From assembly GCA_040222995.1 (NCBI GenBank), contig JAVKBW010000087.1:186001-250000 (forward strand): DNA of 64,000 nt, written 5' to 3'. How positions within the stretch are numbered: position 1 is the first letter of the stretch; each line of letters begins with the position of its first letter. The position numbers and the translations under genes were made by a program. Below the pieces are notes generated by a model that saw only the letters and a program-made list of their open reading frames with translations, was not told the origin of the DNA and searched no databases. This DNA is from JAVKBW01 sp040222995 (lineage in GTDB: Bacteria; Pseudomonadota; Alphaproteobacteria; UBA8366; Aestuariispiraceae). Shown here piece by piece: positions 19,028 to 27,314 of the stretch.

Positions 19028-20350
19028 TTATATCCGACGGAACCGGGCCGCGAAAAATCCGTCCAGACCGCCTCTGCGCGCCATCAGACCCGGATGGGTG
19101 CGCAGGCAGCCGTCACGGATGGCGTTGTCGCCGAGGCCGGGCAGGTCGCCGGGTTCGACGGGAACGGGTTCCAGTGGCACACCGGCGTCCAGTACCGCTT
19201 TGACGATCTCGGGACCTTCCTCCGGCTGCAGCGAGCAGGTGGCGTAGACAATCAACCCGCCCGGTTTCACGAACGAGGCAGCGTGTGCGACCAGTTTCTG
19301 CTGCAAATTCACCAGCTTTTCGATGTCCGCGCCGGACTTGATCCGTGCAATGTCGGGATGGCGCCGAAGCGTACCTGTGCCGGAACAGGGCGCGTCGATC
19401 AGCACCGCATCGACGGGCGTATCCGGTTGCCATTGCAGGGCGTCAGAAACGACGACCTCTACCGGAAGCCACAAACGTTCCATGTTTTCGCTCAAGCGTT
19501 TCAGCCGGCTGGCCGACCGGTCGACGGCGATCACATGCGCGCCGGCGGAGGCGAGCTGCGCCGTCTTGCCGCCCGGCGCGGCGCACAGGTCGACCACAGT
19601 CTTGCCTTCGATGTCACCCAGCAGCAGGGCCGGCAGGGCGGCGGCGGCGTCCTGCACCCACCAGCCGCCATCATCGAAACCCGACAGTTTCGGAATGTCA
19701 CCTGCCTGCGTCAGCCGCACGCTGCCCCAGGGCAGGGCGACCCCGCCCAGAGACTCCGACCAGATTTTCGGCTCCTCCTTCACTGACAGATCGAGCGGCG
19801 CTTCCGTCAGATGCGCCAGAGCGATGTCTCGCGTTACCGCCGCGCCGAAGGTGGCTGTCCAGGCCTCCCACAGCCAGTCCGGCGTGTTGAGCCGCGCCGG
19901 GTCCTGCTGCGACAGCGCCGCCGGGCCGGCTTTCACCACATTGCGCAGAACGGCGTTGATCAGCCCCTTGTAGCGGGTCAGGCGTTCGGCCTCGGCCAGA
20001 TCGACAGCCGTCGCGACGGCGGCATGGGCAGGCGTTTGCAGAAACAGCAACTGCACCGTCGCCAGCCGCAGAATGTTTCTCACCGCGACGCTGTTGGATG
20101 TCGGTTCACGAGTCAGGAAACGGTTGATGATTTCATCGATCTGTCCGAGCCGTCGCAAGGCTGTCGCCGTCAGAAGGCGCACGAAGGCGCGATCGCGTTT
20201 CGGCAACGTTTTCAGAATCTTGTCGTTTTCCAGCGCCTCGTCGAGCGGGCGCGATTTTGCGAGCACGGCGTTCAGCACGTGCAGGGCGGCGCGGCGCGCG
20301 GGCAGACCGGCGGCCGGATCGGCGGTATTGGTAGAAGCGGTATCAGTCAT
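19028..20350 (-). CDS. rsmB: 16S rRNA (cytosine-967-C5)-methyltransferase
   Basis: A 440-residue enzyme with an N-terminal NusB-like RNA-binding domain (about residues 15-150) and a C-terminal NOL1/NOP2/Sun methyltransferase domain. SAM motif I is DLCAAPGGKTAQLA. The two catalytic cysteines are in LIDAPCSGTGTLRRHPD and YATCSLQPEE. I favour the ATG at 20350 after AAGG; the frame allows a GTG at 20377. It lies just downstream of htpX on the same strand, a common alphaproteobacterial neighbourhood. Confidence 0.94.
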   Translation of the reverse strand: MTDTASTNTADPAAGLPARRAALHVLNAVLAKSRPLDEALENDKILKTLPKRDRAFVRLLTATALRRLGQIDEIINRFLTREPTSNSVAVRNILRLATVQLLFLQTPAHAAVATAVDLAEAERLTRYKGLINAVLRNVVKAGPAALSQQDPARLNTPDWLWEAWTATFGAAVTRDIALAHLTEAPLDLSVKEEPKIWSESLGGVALPWGSVRLTQAGDIPKLSGFDDGGWWVQDAAAALPALLLGDIEGKTVVDLCAAPGGKTAQLASAGAHVIAVDRSASRLKRLSENMERLWLPVEVVVSDALQWQPDTPVDAVLIDAPCSGTGTLRRHPDIARIKSGADIEKLVNLQQKLVAHAASFVKPGGLIVYATCSLQPEEGPEIVKAVLDAGVPLEPVPVEPGDLPGLGDNAIRDGCLRTHPGLMARRGGLDGFFAARFRRI

Positions 20351-20392
20351 CGCGGCGACCTTAGACAGTCGCACCACGCTTGGCGAGCAGGA

Positions 20393-21277
20393 TCAGCCCC
20401 ACGGGCTGACCGGTTTTACGCCTGTGGATTCCATCTGTTGCGCCATCCGGCGCAGCGCCTCGACCCTGTTTTTTGTATTGGGGTGGGTCGAAAACAGATT
20501 GTCCATCTTCCTGGTATGCAAAGGATTGACGATGAACATATGAGCCGTCGCCGGGTTGTCCTCGGCGCGCGCATTTTCGACGGTGTCCGCGCCGCGCTGC
20601 AGTTTCTCCAGGGCCGAGGCCAGCCACAACGGGTTGCCGCAGATTTCCGCGCCGGCTTTATCGGCGGAATATTCGCGGGTCCGGCTGATCGCCATCTGTA
20701 CCAGCATCGCCGCCAGCGGGCCGAGGATCATCACGATGATTGCGCCTAGGCCGCCCAGCGGGCTTTGCCGGTTGCCGCCGAACAGGCCGGTGAACAGGGC
20801 CATGTTGGCCAGCATCGAAATCGCACCGGCGATGGTCGCCGTCACCGTCATCGTCAGTGTGTCGCGGTTCTTCACATGCGCCAGCTCATGCGCCATCACG
20901 CCGGCCAGTTCCTGCGCATTCAACAGCCGCAGCAGGCCGCTGGTTGCCGCCACCGCCGCGTTTTCCGGGTTGCGCCCGGTTGCGAAAGCGTTCGGCTGGT
21001 CGCTCTGGATAATATAGACCTTGGGCATCGGCAATTCGGCGCGGCGCGCCAGTTGTTCGACAATGCCGTGAAAACCGGGAGCGGTTTTCGCGTCGACCTG
21101 CTTTGCCCGGTACATCCGCAGCACGATCTTGTCGGAATTCCAGTAGGAAAAGAAATTCATCGCCACGGCGAATGCCAGGGCGATGAGCAGGCCGGTCTGG
21201 CCGCCGACAAGATAGCCACAGCCGACCAGCAGGGCGGTCATCACGGCCATCAGCATGAAGGTGCGCAATGTGTTCAT
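20393..21277 (-). CDS. htpX: membrane zinc metalloprotease HtpX
   Basis: A 294-residue M48 protease. Two N-terminal TMs (residues 5-50) are followed by the HEXXH motif in VMAHELAHVKNRD near 130-142. Two further TMs lie near 150-200, and the third zinc ligand Glu is in the REYSADKAGAE segment. It degrades misfolded inner-membrane proteins. It is 42 bases upstream of rsmB and probably cotranscribed with it. Confidence 0.95.
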   Translation of the reverse strand: MNTLRTFMLMAVMTALLVGCGYLVGGQTGLLIALAFAVAMNFFSYWNSDKIVLRMYRAKQVDAKTAPGFHGIVEQLARRAELPMPKVYIIQSDQPNAFATGRNPENAAVAATSGLLRLLNAQELAGVMAHELAHVKNRDTLTMTVTATIAGAISMLANMALFTGLFGGNRQSPLGGLGAIIVMILGPLAAMLVQMAISRTREYSADKAGAEICGNPLWLASALEKLQRGADTVENARAEDNPATAHMFIVNPLHTRKMDNLFSTHPNTKNRVEALRRMAQQMESTGVKPVSPWG

Positions 21278-21294
21278 GACCGCGTATATGTAAG

Positions 21295-21328
21295 GCGCGG
21301 GCCCACCCCTTCAAGAGCAGGCCCGCGC
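21295..21328. terminator. GC-rich hairpin between the Gly-rich gene and htpX
   Basis: A 9-bp perfect stem GCGCGGGCC / GGCCCGCGC (21295-21303 with 21320-21328) with a 16-base loop. Neither side is followed by a real T run, so it may be a weak terminator or an mRNA-stabilising hairpin separating the two minus-strand genes. Confidence 0.4.
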
Positions 21329-21356
21329 TTTAACAGGCTATATCAGTGAAGCGACG

Positions 21357-22028
21357 TCAGGACGCGTCGGCTGTTTCCGTGTTGCCGTCATCCACAGATC
21401 CGTCGCCGTTATCTGCGGTGTCGTCGCCGGTTCCACTATCGTCGGTCGATCCGTCGCCATTATCTGCGGTGTCGTCGCCGGTTCCGCTGTCATCGGTCGA
21501 GCCGTCACCGTTGTCTGCGGTGTCTCCGTCGCCATCATTCTGTTCAGCCTCGGCGGCCGCCGCCCGACCAACGGCGGAGTGTTCTGCTGCATTTTCCTTG
21601 GCCGTATCCGACGCGTTAGCAGCGCTGTTGTTTTCCGGACCGGCATTCGGATTCCCGCTGGCTGATTGACCCCGAGACCCGGCGCCGCCTGCATCTCCAT
21701 CGCCGCCACCGCCGTCGTTGCCACCGCCAGCGCCGCCACCGCCAGCGCCACCGTCGTTGCCACCGCCAGCGCCGCCACCGCCAGCGCCACCGCCGCCGCC
21801 ATTGCCGCCGCCGTTTCCACCACCGTTGCCGCCGCCGTTACCACCACCGTTGCCGCCGCCGTTACCACCACCATTACCGCCGCCATTGCCGCCGCCGTTA
21901 CCGTTCTTGGCGAAAGCACTGCCGCCGATATCAACCGAATGGGGTGTTACTGCCGGCCACAGGAACAGACTGATTGCCGTGAAGCCGAGCATCGCGAATT
22001 TGGTTAGTGTGACTGGTCGTTTGGACAT
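21357..22028 (-). CDS. secreted Gly/Asn-rich repeat protein with acidic tail
   Basis: A 223-residue protein. A probable signal peptide (MSKRPVTLTKFAMLGFTAIS) with cleavage after SAFA is followed by nine Asn-Gly-Gly-Gly tetrapeptides. A Gly/Ala/Asp-rich stretch comes next, then a Ser/Ala/Asn linker, then about three copies of a 17-residue Asp/Gly/Ser/Thr repeat (DNGDGSTDDSGTGDDTA). The tail could bind calcium, but the repeats are not classic RTX nonapeptides. I chose the start at 22028, where AGGA lies upstream and the signal peptide begins. No family is recognised. Replication slippage probably varies its length. Confidence 0.7.
   Translation of the reverse strand: MSKRPVTLTKFAMLGFTAISLFLWPAVTPHSVDIGGSAFAKNGNGGGNGGGNGGGNGGGNGGGNGGGNGGGNGGGNGGGGGAGGGGAGGGNDGGAGGGGAGGGNDGGGGDGDAGGAGSRGQSASGNPNAGPENNSAANASDTAKENAAEHSAVGRAAAAEAEQNDGDGDTADNGDGSTDDSGTGDDTADNGDGSTDDSGTGDDTADNGDGSVDDGNTETADAS
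21366..21530. repeat. 51-bp tandem coding repeat, about three copies
   Basis: The 17-codon unit coding for DNGDGSTDDSGTGDDTA is present twice almost perfectly and a third time degenerate, in the 3' part of the Gly-rich protein gene. Confidence 0.75.
21799..21906. repeat. 12-bp tandem coding repeat, nine copies
   Basis: Nine consecutive units encode Asn-Gly-Gly-Gly on the minus strand. Third positions differ between copies (GCC, ACC and TCC on the plus strand), showing that the repeat is not brand new. Confidence 0.85.
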
Positions 22029-22183
22029 GGGACGATCCTGTGTCTGATTGTGAAGATAAAAAAATACCGCAGTTTTAACTTCCGCCATACGAAAGTATGC
22101 CGGTAATTGCCTAAAAAGCTGCCGATTAACCTTTCATTAACCAATGACTTGGTTTCGCAACATTCTTGCTCCATATTGATAGT

Positions 22184-22438
22184 ATGAGCATTTTTAAGAA
22201 ATCGAAAAAACCAGATGAACCGGCGGAAAAGCAGGCGCTGCCGCCCGGTTACGACCCGGAAATTCGTGGCCAGGACAGTAGACGAATGGCGGAACTGAAG
22301 GCGGATATGGCAGGCATGAAATGGCGCGCCGAAGCGGAAGCCAGGGGTGAGATCGAACGTGAGGTTGGCGGCCCTAAAGGCCTTGAGCCAACGCGTTACG
22401 GCGACTGGGAACGTGCCGGCCGCTGTGTCGACTTCTAG
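22184..22438 (+). CDS. DUF1674 protein, succinate dehydrogenase assembly factor 4 homologue
   Basis: An 84-residue protein ending in GGPKGLEPTRYGDWERAGRCVDF-like sequence, the diagnostic C-terminus of DUF1674/SdhAF4. In mitochondria SdhAF4 binds the flavinylated SDH catalytic subunit before complex assembly; the same role is inferred here. The N-terminal half is Lys/Pro-rich and probably disordered. I chose the ATG at 22184 rather than a TTG at 22166. The ribosome binding site is weak. It is divergent from the Gly-rich protein gene and near htpX/rsmB. Confidence 0.88.
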   Translation: MSIFKKSKKPDEPAEKQALPPGYDPEIRGQDSRRMAELKADMAGMKWRAEAEARGEIEREVGGPKGLEPTRYGDWERAGRCVDF

Positions 22439-22453
22439 TTTACTTCCTGTTTG

Positions 22454-23068
22454 ATGGTTTTCGAAGACGGCACAGCGCAGGCGCGTATCCTGTCAGACTG
22501 GCCGACATCCGGCACCGTCACCATATTCGATACCGAATTCACCGCCTGGGAAGGCAGCCAGGCGCGCAACTGGTCCGAGCCGTGGGAAACCACTGAACTG
22601 GTGGAAATCGGCGCGGTTCGCTGTGACGCTGCTACGTTCGGCATTCTGGACAGCTTTCAGGTGCTGGTCCTGCCGAAAAGGAACCCGGTTCTGTCCGACT
22701 ATTTTGTGGCGCTGACCGGCATCACCCAGGCCGATCTTGAAGAAAAAGGCGTGCCGCTGCCCCGGGCGGTTGCCGTTTTCGAAACGTTTACGGAAACGTC
22801 GGACGTTATTCTGGCGAATGGCGGCGACGCCGATGTGTTTGTCGAATCCTTTGCCTGCTATGGATTGCCGTGTCCGCTCAATTTCCGGAAGTTTTTCGAT
22901 ATTCAGCCGGCGCTACTGACCCTGTTTCCCGGCAAAGCCAGCATTTCGTCGACAGAGATTTCGAATCTGGCCGGGGTCGATTTCGCGTACAAGGCCCATG
23001 AAGCGCTGGAAGACGCCACGGCAATAGCGACGGCTCTAGCAAAACTGCGCGCCGACGGCCGCATTTAG
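22454..23068 (+). CDS. DEDDh-type 3'-5' exonuclease domain protein
   Basis: A 204-residue single-domain exonuclease-like protein. The first motif is FDTEFT (Asp-x-Glu) near residue 25 and the last is HEALEDA (His-x4-Asp) near 184. An Asp in the middle, in the NGGDADVF segment, would complete the four metal ligands. The arrangement resembles the ERI-1/KapD group. Substrate is unknown. It starts 15 bases after the SdhAF4 gene and is probably cotranscribed. There is no good ribosome binding site, which suggests coupling. Confidence 0.8.
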   Translation: MVFEDGTAQARILSDWPTSGTVTIFDTEFTAWEGSQARNWSEPWETTELVEIGAVRCDAATFGILDSFQVLVLPKRNPVLSDYFVALTGITQADLEEKGVPLPRAVAVFETFTETSDVILANGGDADVFVESFACYGLPCPLNFRKFFDIQPALLTLFPGKASISSTEISNLAGVDFAYKAHEALEDATAIATALAKLRADGRI

Positions 23069-23071
23069 GAT

Positions 23072-23932
23072 CTAGCGGCCGGCGAGAGCGTTGAAAAACC
23101 GGTTGGCGAAATCGCTGCCGTCGCGCGCGTCGATTGTCCTGAGAATGGCGGCAACGGCATCGAAGGACTGATACAGGTCCTGCAGGAGCACCGCCATTTT
23201 AATCAGCGACGATGTCTCCATCTCTGTCCAGGTCTCGACACTGCGAATATATACGGCTTCGCCCCACAGAAGCTGCTTGACCCCCTGCGCCCCGCCCTTC
23301 GGCAGGCTGATCGGCTTGTAGGTGCGCGTCGCCGAGCCGAGAAAGGTATGAAACTGGAAACCGGCCTTGCGCATGGCGGTATCGATGTCCGCGAACAGCG
23401 GCTGCCCCTTGTACAGTTCGATGAATTCAACCTCGGTCTGCACGACCTGAACGGTTTCAAGCGCCTTTTCAGCGCCGGTCAGGACATCCAGCTCCGCGCC
23501 CTGCACATCCATTTTCAGGAAATCCGGCTGTTGTCCGTCCAGCACGTCGTCAAGCCTGACGGTCTCGACCGGAATGCGATCCACGACCTGACAATGTTCG
23601 GCAAGGTCCTGAAACCGTTCCATCAGGTCCAGGTTCGGTTCGTACAGCGAACTTGTATACCCTGTATTGGTCAGGTGAAGTGTGGCCGCACCGCCGCGTC
23701 CGATCGGTCTGTCGATAATCCGGTGCGGCGGCGGAAACTTTTCGCGCAGCGCCGGAAGAGCGTTCTGGTCCGGTTCGGCGGCGATCAAGGTCGCAAGTCC
23801 GGCGTCAATAAAAGGCAGGTATGACGGGGGTTCGGCCCTCAGCAAGGCTGCGCCGATATCGCACAGACACAGGCGCGGCAGCACGGCCTCGATATAGGGT
23901 TGTCTGTGGAGAACCGGCAGGGAAAAGCCCAT
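23072..23932 (-). CDS. FkbM family methyltransferase
   Basis: A 286-residue FkbM-type SAM methyltransferase. The characteristic region runs from DRIPVETVRLDDVLD to DFLKMDVQGAELDVLTGA (about residues 118-155), with the invariant Lys-Met-Asp-Val-Gln-Gly-Ala-Glu. The acidic SAM residue is in IAAEPD near 52. FkbM enzymes methylate sugars or lipids, often in surface polysaccharides. No glycan genes are nearby, so the substrate is unknown. The gene converges on the exonuclease gene with a three-base gap. Confidence 0.88.
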   Translation of the reverse strand: MGFSLPVLHRQPYIEAVLPRLCLCDIGAALLRAEPPSYLPFIDAGLATLIAAEPDQNALPALREKFPPPHRIIDRPIGRGGAATLHLTNTGYTSSLYEPNLDLMERFQDLAEHCQVVDRIPVETVRLDDVLDGQQPDFLKMDVQGAELDVLTGAEKALETVQVVQTEVEFIELYKGQPLFADIDTAMRKAGFQFHTFLGSATRTYKPISLPKGGAQGVKQLLWGEAVYIRSVETWTEMETSSLIKMAVLLQDLYQSFDAVAAILRTIDARDGSDFANRFFNALAGR

Positions 23933-24080
23933 GATAAACTTCCGGAATGGATCAGGCGGTGCGGTGGGACGGTAACACGGTTTGCCATCCCGACACAGAA
24001 ATCAACCGTGCACTATGCGCCCGGCGGAGAAAACAGCAATGGTCTTGACCTTCTCTCGTTCCCCGGCTTGAGATGACCGT

Positions 24081-25409
24081 ATGATCGACACACCCTCACC
24101 GTCATCCGAATTGTCGGAACACACCGATATCCGGCCGGCGGTGAAAACTCGGCGCGCCGGCGGCATCAACGGCAGAACACTGGCGATGATCCGCTGGGTT
24201 GCGGTTGGCGGCCAGTTGACGGCGCTGGGCATCGTGCAGTTCGTTCTCGACTATCCGTTACCGGTCTGGGAATGCCTTATCTGCGTATTCGCTCTGGCGA
24301 TTTCCAATGTGGTGCTCAGCCGGGGCCGGCACTGGCGCTCAAGACTGCCGAACTATCACGCGGCCCGTCTGCTGACATTCGACATGGCCGAGATCAGCGC
24401 GCTTTTGTATTTCACCGGTGGTCTTTCGAATCCGTTTTCGCCGTTGATTCTGGTGCCGGTCACGGTATCCGCCGCGATCCTGTCACGGGGTGCGACGATC
24501 ATGCTGACGATTTTCTCGCTGTTCGGCATCTCTGTGCTGGCGGTGTTTCATCAGCCGTTGCCATGGAGCGAAAGTCTTGAGCTGCCGATTATCTACCGGT
24601 TGGCGCTGTGGACCGCCTTGGCCGTCAGTCTGATTTTCATGGCGGCCTTCGTCTGGTCGGTTGCTGACGAATCCCGTCGGCGCGAGCAGGCGCTGGCGGA
24701 AACCGAAGCGGCGCTGGCACGCGAACAGCGGCTGTCGGCCTTGGGCGGGCTGGCGGCGGCGGCGGCGCATGAACTGGGCTCGCCATTGAACACAATCTCG
24801 CTGATCGCCAAGGATCTGCCGAAAGAACTGCCGCCCGACGACCCGTTGCAGCAGGATCTGACGGACCTTGTCGAACAGGTGGACCGCTGTCGCGATATCC
24901 TGCAGTCGCTTTCCCGGCGGCCGGAAACCGAGGGCGGACAGCCGTATGACATCCTGCCGCTGACCGATCTGGCCGAGGAATCGGCGAAAAATCATATCGG
25001 TGCAGACAAGGAATTTCTGCTGACGGTCGATGAAACCTCCGACGGGCCGGAACCCATGCTGGCGCGTAGCCCGGAACTGCTGCACGGGCTGGGCAATCTG
25101 GTTCAGAATGCCGGTCAGTTTGCCCGGAAAAGGGTGGATATGTCGCTATTCTGGACAGAAGACAATGTGACGATCACGATTACCGACGATGGTCCCGGTT
25201 TTCCCGTCTGGCTGCTGGATTCGCTCGGCGAACCGTACCTTTCGACGCAGTCAGGAAAGCAGGGTCATATGGGGCTGGGAATATTTATTGCGCAGACGTT
25301 ACTTGATCGGGTCGGCGCGCGCGTTAGGTATAGAAACAGGAAACCGACCGGCGCGATGGTGCAAGTGCGGATACCTCTCCGTATGGACGGCCTTGCGAAC
25401 AAAGCCTAA
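24081..25409 (+). CDS. regB: redox sensor histidine kinase RegB/PrrB/ActS
   Basis: A 442-residue membrane kinase. Six TMs span about residues 35-195. The quinone-binding motif GGLSNPF is at 113-119. The H-box LAAAAAHELGSPLNTI carries His230. Cys270 lies exactly 40 residues later, the same spacing as the His225/redox Cys265 pair of Rhodobacter capsulatus RegB. The ATPase part has an N-box (LGNLVQNAGQFA) and DDGPGFP. It autophosphorylates under reducing conditions and passes phosphate to RegA, encoded 13 bases downstream. The cobalamin operon begins 161 bases after regA. Confidence 0.95.
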   Translation: MIDTPSPSSELSEHTDIRPAVKTRRAGGINGRTLAMIRWVAVGGQLTALGIVQFVLDYPLPVWECLICVFALAISNVVLSRGRHWRSRLPNYHAARLLTFDMAEISALLYFTGGLSNPFSPLILVPVTVSAAILSRGATIMLTIFSLFGISVLAVFHQPLPWSESLELPIIYRLALWTALAVSLIFMAAFVWSVADESRRREQALAETEAALAREQRLSALGGLAAAAAHELGSPLNTISLIAKDLPKELPPDDPLQQDLTDLVEQVDRCRDILQSLSRRPETEGGQPYDILPLTDLAEESAKNHIGADKEFLLTVDETSDGPEPMLARSPELLHGLGNLVQNAGQFARKRVDMSLFWTEDNVTITITDDGPGFPVWLLDSLGEPYLSTQSGKQGHMGLGIFIAQTLLDRVGARVRYRNRKPTGAMVQVRIPLRMDGLANKA

Positions 25410-25422
25410 AAAGGTATCGGAA

Positions 25423-25989
25423 ATGGATACACTGACTGCCGAAACGGCGAAGGCCGAAACACAAACACGACGTCTTCTGATCGTCGATGATGACCGGCCG
25501 CTGCGCCAGCGTCTTGTTCGGGCGATGGAACAGCGCGGATTTACCGTGGCCGATGCGGAAAGTGTCGCCGATGCCAAAGCCCTGCTCGGGCGGGAAAGCT
25601 TCACTCATGCTTTGGTTGATCTTCGTCTCGATGACGGCACCGGCATGGAAGTTATCGAGGTTCTGACCCAGGGCGACTCCGACACACGCGTTGTGATGCT
25701 GACCGGATACGGCAATATCGCCAGCGCGGTTTCGGCGATAAAGGCGGGCGCGGTCGATTATCTGCCGAAACCGGCCGATGCAGACCAGATCGCCGCCGCC
25801 CTGCTGGATCACGAAACGCCGCTGCCGTCACCGCCGCAGGACCCGATGTCGGCCGACCGGGTGCGCTGGGAACACATTCAGCGGGTATTCGAACAGTGCA
25901 ACCGCAACGTCTCCGAAACCGCCCGGCGCCTGAAAATGCATCGCCGCACCCTGCAACGCATCCTCAACAAGCACGCCCCGCGCGGCTGA
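25423..25989 (+). CDS. regA: response regulator RegA/PrrA/ActR
   Basis: A 188-residue two-domain regulator. The receiver has DDD near residue 21-23, the phospho-acceptor Asp in HALVDLRLDDGTG, and Lys in DYLPKPAD. A Pro-rich hinge is followed by a Fis-type helix-turn-helix (NVSETARRLKMHRRTLQRIL). RegA proteins control respiration, carbon and nitrogen fixation, and photosynthesis genes according to redox state. Start at 25423, preceded by AAGGT. Partner of regB. Confidence 0.95.
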   Translation: MDTLTAETAKAETQTRRLLIVDDDRPLRQRLVRAMEQRGFTVADAESVADAKALLGRESFTHALVDLRLDDGTGMEVIEVLTQGDSDTRVVMLTGYGNIASAVSAIKAGAVDYLPKPADADQIAAALLDHETPLPSPPQDPMSADRVRWEHIQRVFEQCNRNVSETARRLKMHRRTLQRILNKHAPRG

Positions 25990-26150
25990 GGCCAATCAGG
26001 CGCGTTCTCGCAAAAATCCGGCGTGAATCCGTTTTACGAAAATGTCCCCTTCCTTTAGGTTTGTCGGCATGCGTACCCGCCTGCCCGGGGCAAATCAGGC
26101 AGGGATGATCGACCATTCGAACCCGAGATAGATTTAGGACAGGGGCAAAT

Positions 26151-27293
26151 ATGTCTGACGCAGCGCTCGCCCGGGCCGAAAAACCGGGCTTCCAGACTTT
26201 TCGTATTCCCGAAGCCGCCGGCGAGAAAATCGGCATCATGGTCTGCGGCCATGGCAGCCGCTCGGAAGCGGCCGTGACGGAATTTCAGGCGATTGCCGAA
26301 GGGCTTCAGGCCCGGTTTGCCGATCATCCGGTGGAATACGGTTTCCTTGAATTCGCGACCCCGATCATCCGCACCGGGCTGGACAAGCTGCGCGAAGCAG
26401 GTTGCACGCGGGTGCTGGCTGTGCCGGGCATGTTATTTGCGGCCGGTCACGCGAAAAACGATATCCCGTCGGTGCTGAACACCTATCAGGCGAACAACCC
26501 CGGCATGAAAATCATCTACGGGCGGGAACTGGCGGTCGATCTGAAAATGCTGCAGGCCGCCGGCGACCGAATCCAGGAAGCGCTGGACGGATGCGACGAC
26601 AGCGTTGCGATGCATGACACGTTGCTGATGGTGGTCGGGCGTGGCGCATCGGACCCGGATGCGAATTCCAATGTTTCCAAGGTGATGCGGATGCTGTGGG
26701 AAGGCATGGGCTTCGGCTGGGGTGAAGTCTGCTATTCCGGCGTCACCTTCCCGCTGGTCGAACCGGGTCTGGAGCATGCCGCGAAACTGGGTTTCAAGCG
26801 CATTATCGTTTTTCCGTATTTCCTGTTCACCGGTATTCTGATCGACCGCATCTACCACTACACCGATATCGTGGCGGAACGGCATCCGGAGATCGAATTC
26901 GTCAAGGCAGGGTACCTTAACGATCATGTCCGGGTGCTGGATACCTTTGCCGACCGGCTGATGGAGATCGTCGACGGCAAGAACAACATGAACTGCCAGA
27001 TGTGCAAGTACCGCACGCAGGTGCTGGGTTTCGAGGCGGAAGTCGGTCTCGCGCAGGAAAGCCATCACCACCATGTCGAAGGCATCGGCACCGGCGACGC
27101 TGAACCGCACAGTCACGATCACGACCATGACCATGATCACGACCACGGTCATCGCGCGCATGGCCACGATCATGATCACCATGCGCATGGTCACAGCCAC
27201 GATCATGACCACGGTCACGACCACGGACATCACCACCACCCCTATCCGCATGCCGATCATCCGCTGGGGCCGCGGTCGATGAAACAGGATTAA
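26151..27293 (+). CDS. cbiX: sirohydrochlorin cobaltochelatase, long CbiX with Fe-S motif and His-rich tail
   Basis: A 380-residue chelatase that inserts cobalt into sirohydrochlorin, the entry step of the early-cobalt cobalamin route. Two CbiX half-domains (about residues 25-150 and 155-275) each carry chelatase features, including GHGSR near 33-37. The motif M280-N-C282-Q-M-C285 matches the C-terminal Fe-S site of long CbiX proteins. Residues about 305-370 are an extraordinary run of His, Asp and Gly (mostly HDHDHDHDHGH-like), a probable cobalt/nickel store. First gene of the corrin operon; 21 bases precede cobH. Confidence 0.95.
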   Translation: MSDAALARAEKPGFQTFRIPEAAGEKIGIMVCGHGSRSEAAVTEFQAIAEGLQARFADHPVEYGFLEFATPIIRTGLDKLREAGCTRVLAVPGMLFAAGHAKNDIPSVLNTYQANNPGMKIIYGRELAVDLKMLQAAGDRIQEALDGCDDSVAMHDTLLMVVGRGASDPDANSNVSKVMRMLWEGMGFGWGEVCYSGVTFPLVEPGLEHAAKLGFKRIIVFPYFLFTGILIDRIYHYTDIVAERHPEIEFVKAGYLNDHVRVLDTFADRLMEIVDGKNNMNCQMCKYRTQVLGFEAEVGLAQESHHHHVEGIGTGDAEPHSHDHDHDHDHDHGHRAHGHDHDHHAHGHSHDHDHGHDHGHHHHPYPHADHPLGPRSMKQD

Positions 27294-27314
27294 GCTGACG
27301 GGGCAGACGATCCG

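Noticed and set aside
21799..21906. Short regular repeats that could be taken for a CRISPR array
   Set aside because: The units are 12 bp, contiguous and coding (NGGG), without spacers.
26080..26103. Inverted repeat CCTGCC/GGCAGG with a nested TGCCCGGGGCA palindrome
   Set aside because: No T run and no other copy in the window; it could be a repeat fragment but support is too thin.
25990..26150. Possible cobalamin riboswitch upstream of cbiX, also considered at 38624-38726 between cobA and cbiD
   Set aside because: Only an ACCCGCC fragment resembles the B12 box; the GCCACTG and GGGAAGG elements are missing and the spacers are too short.
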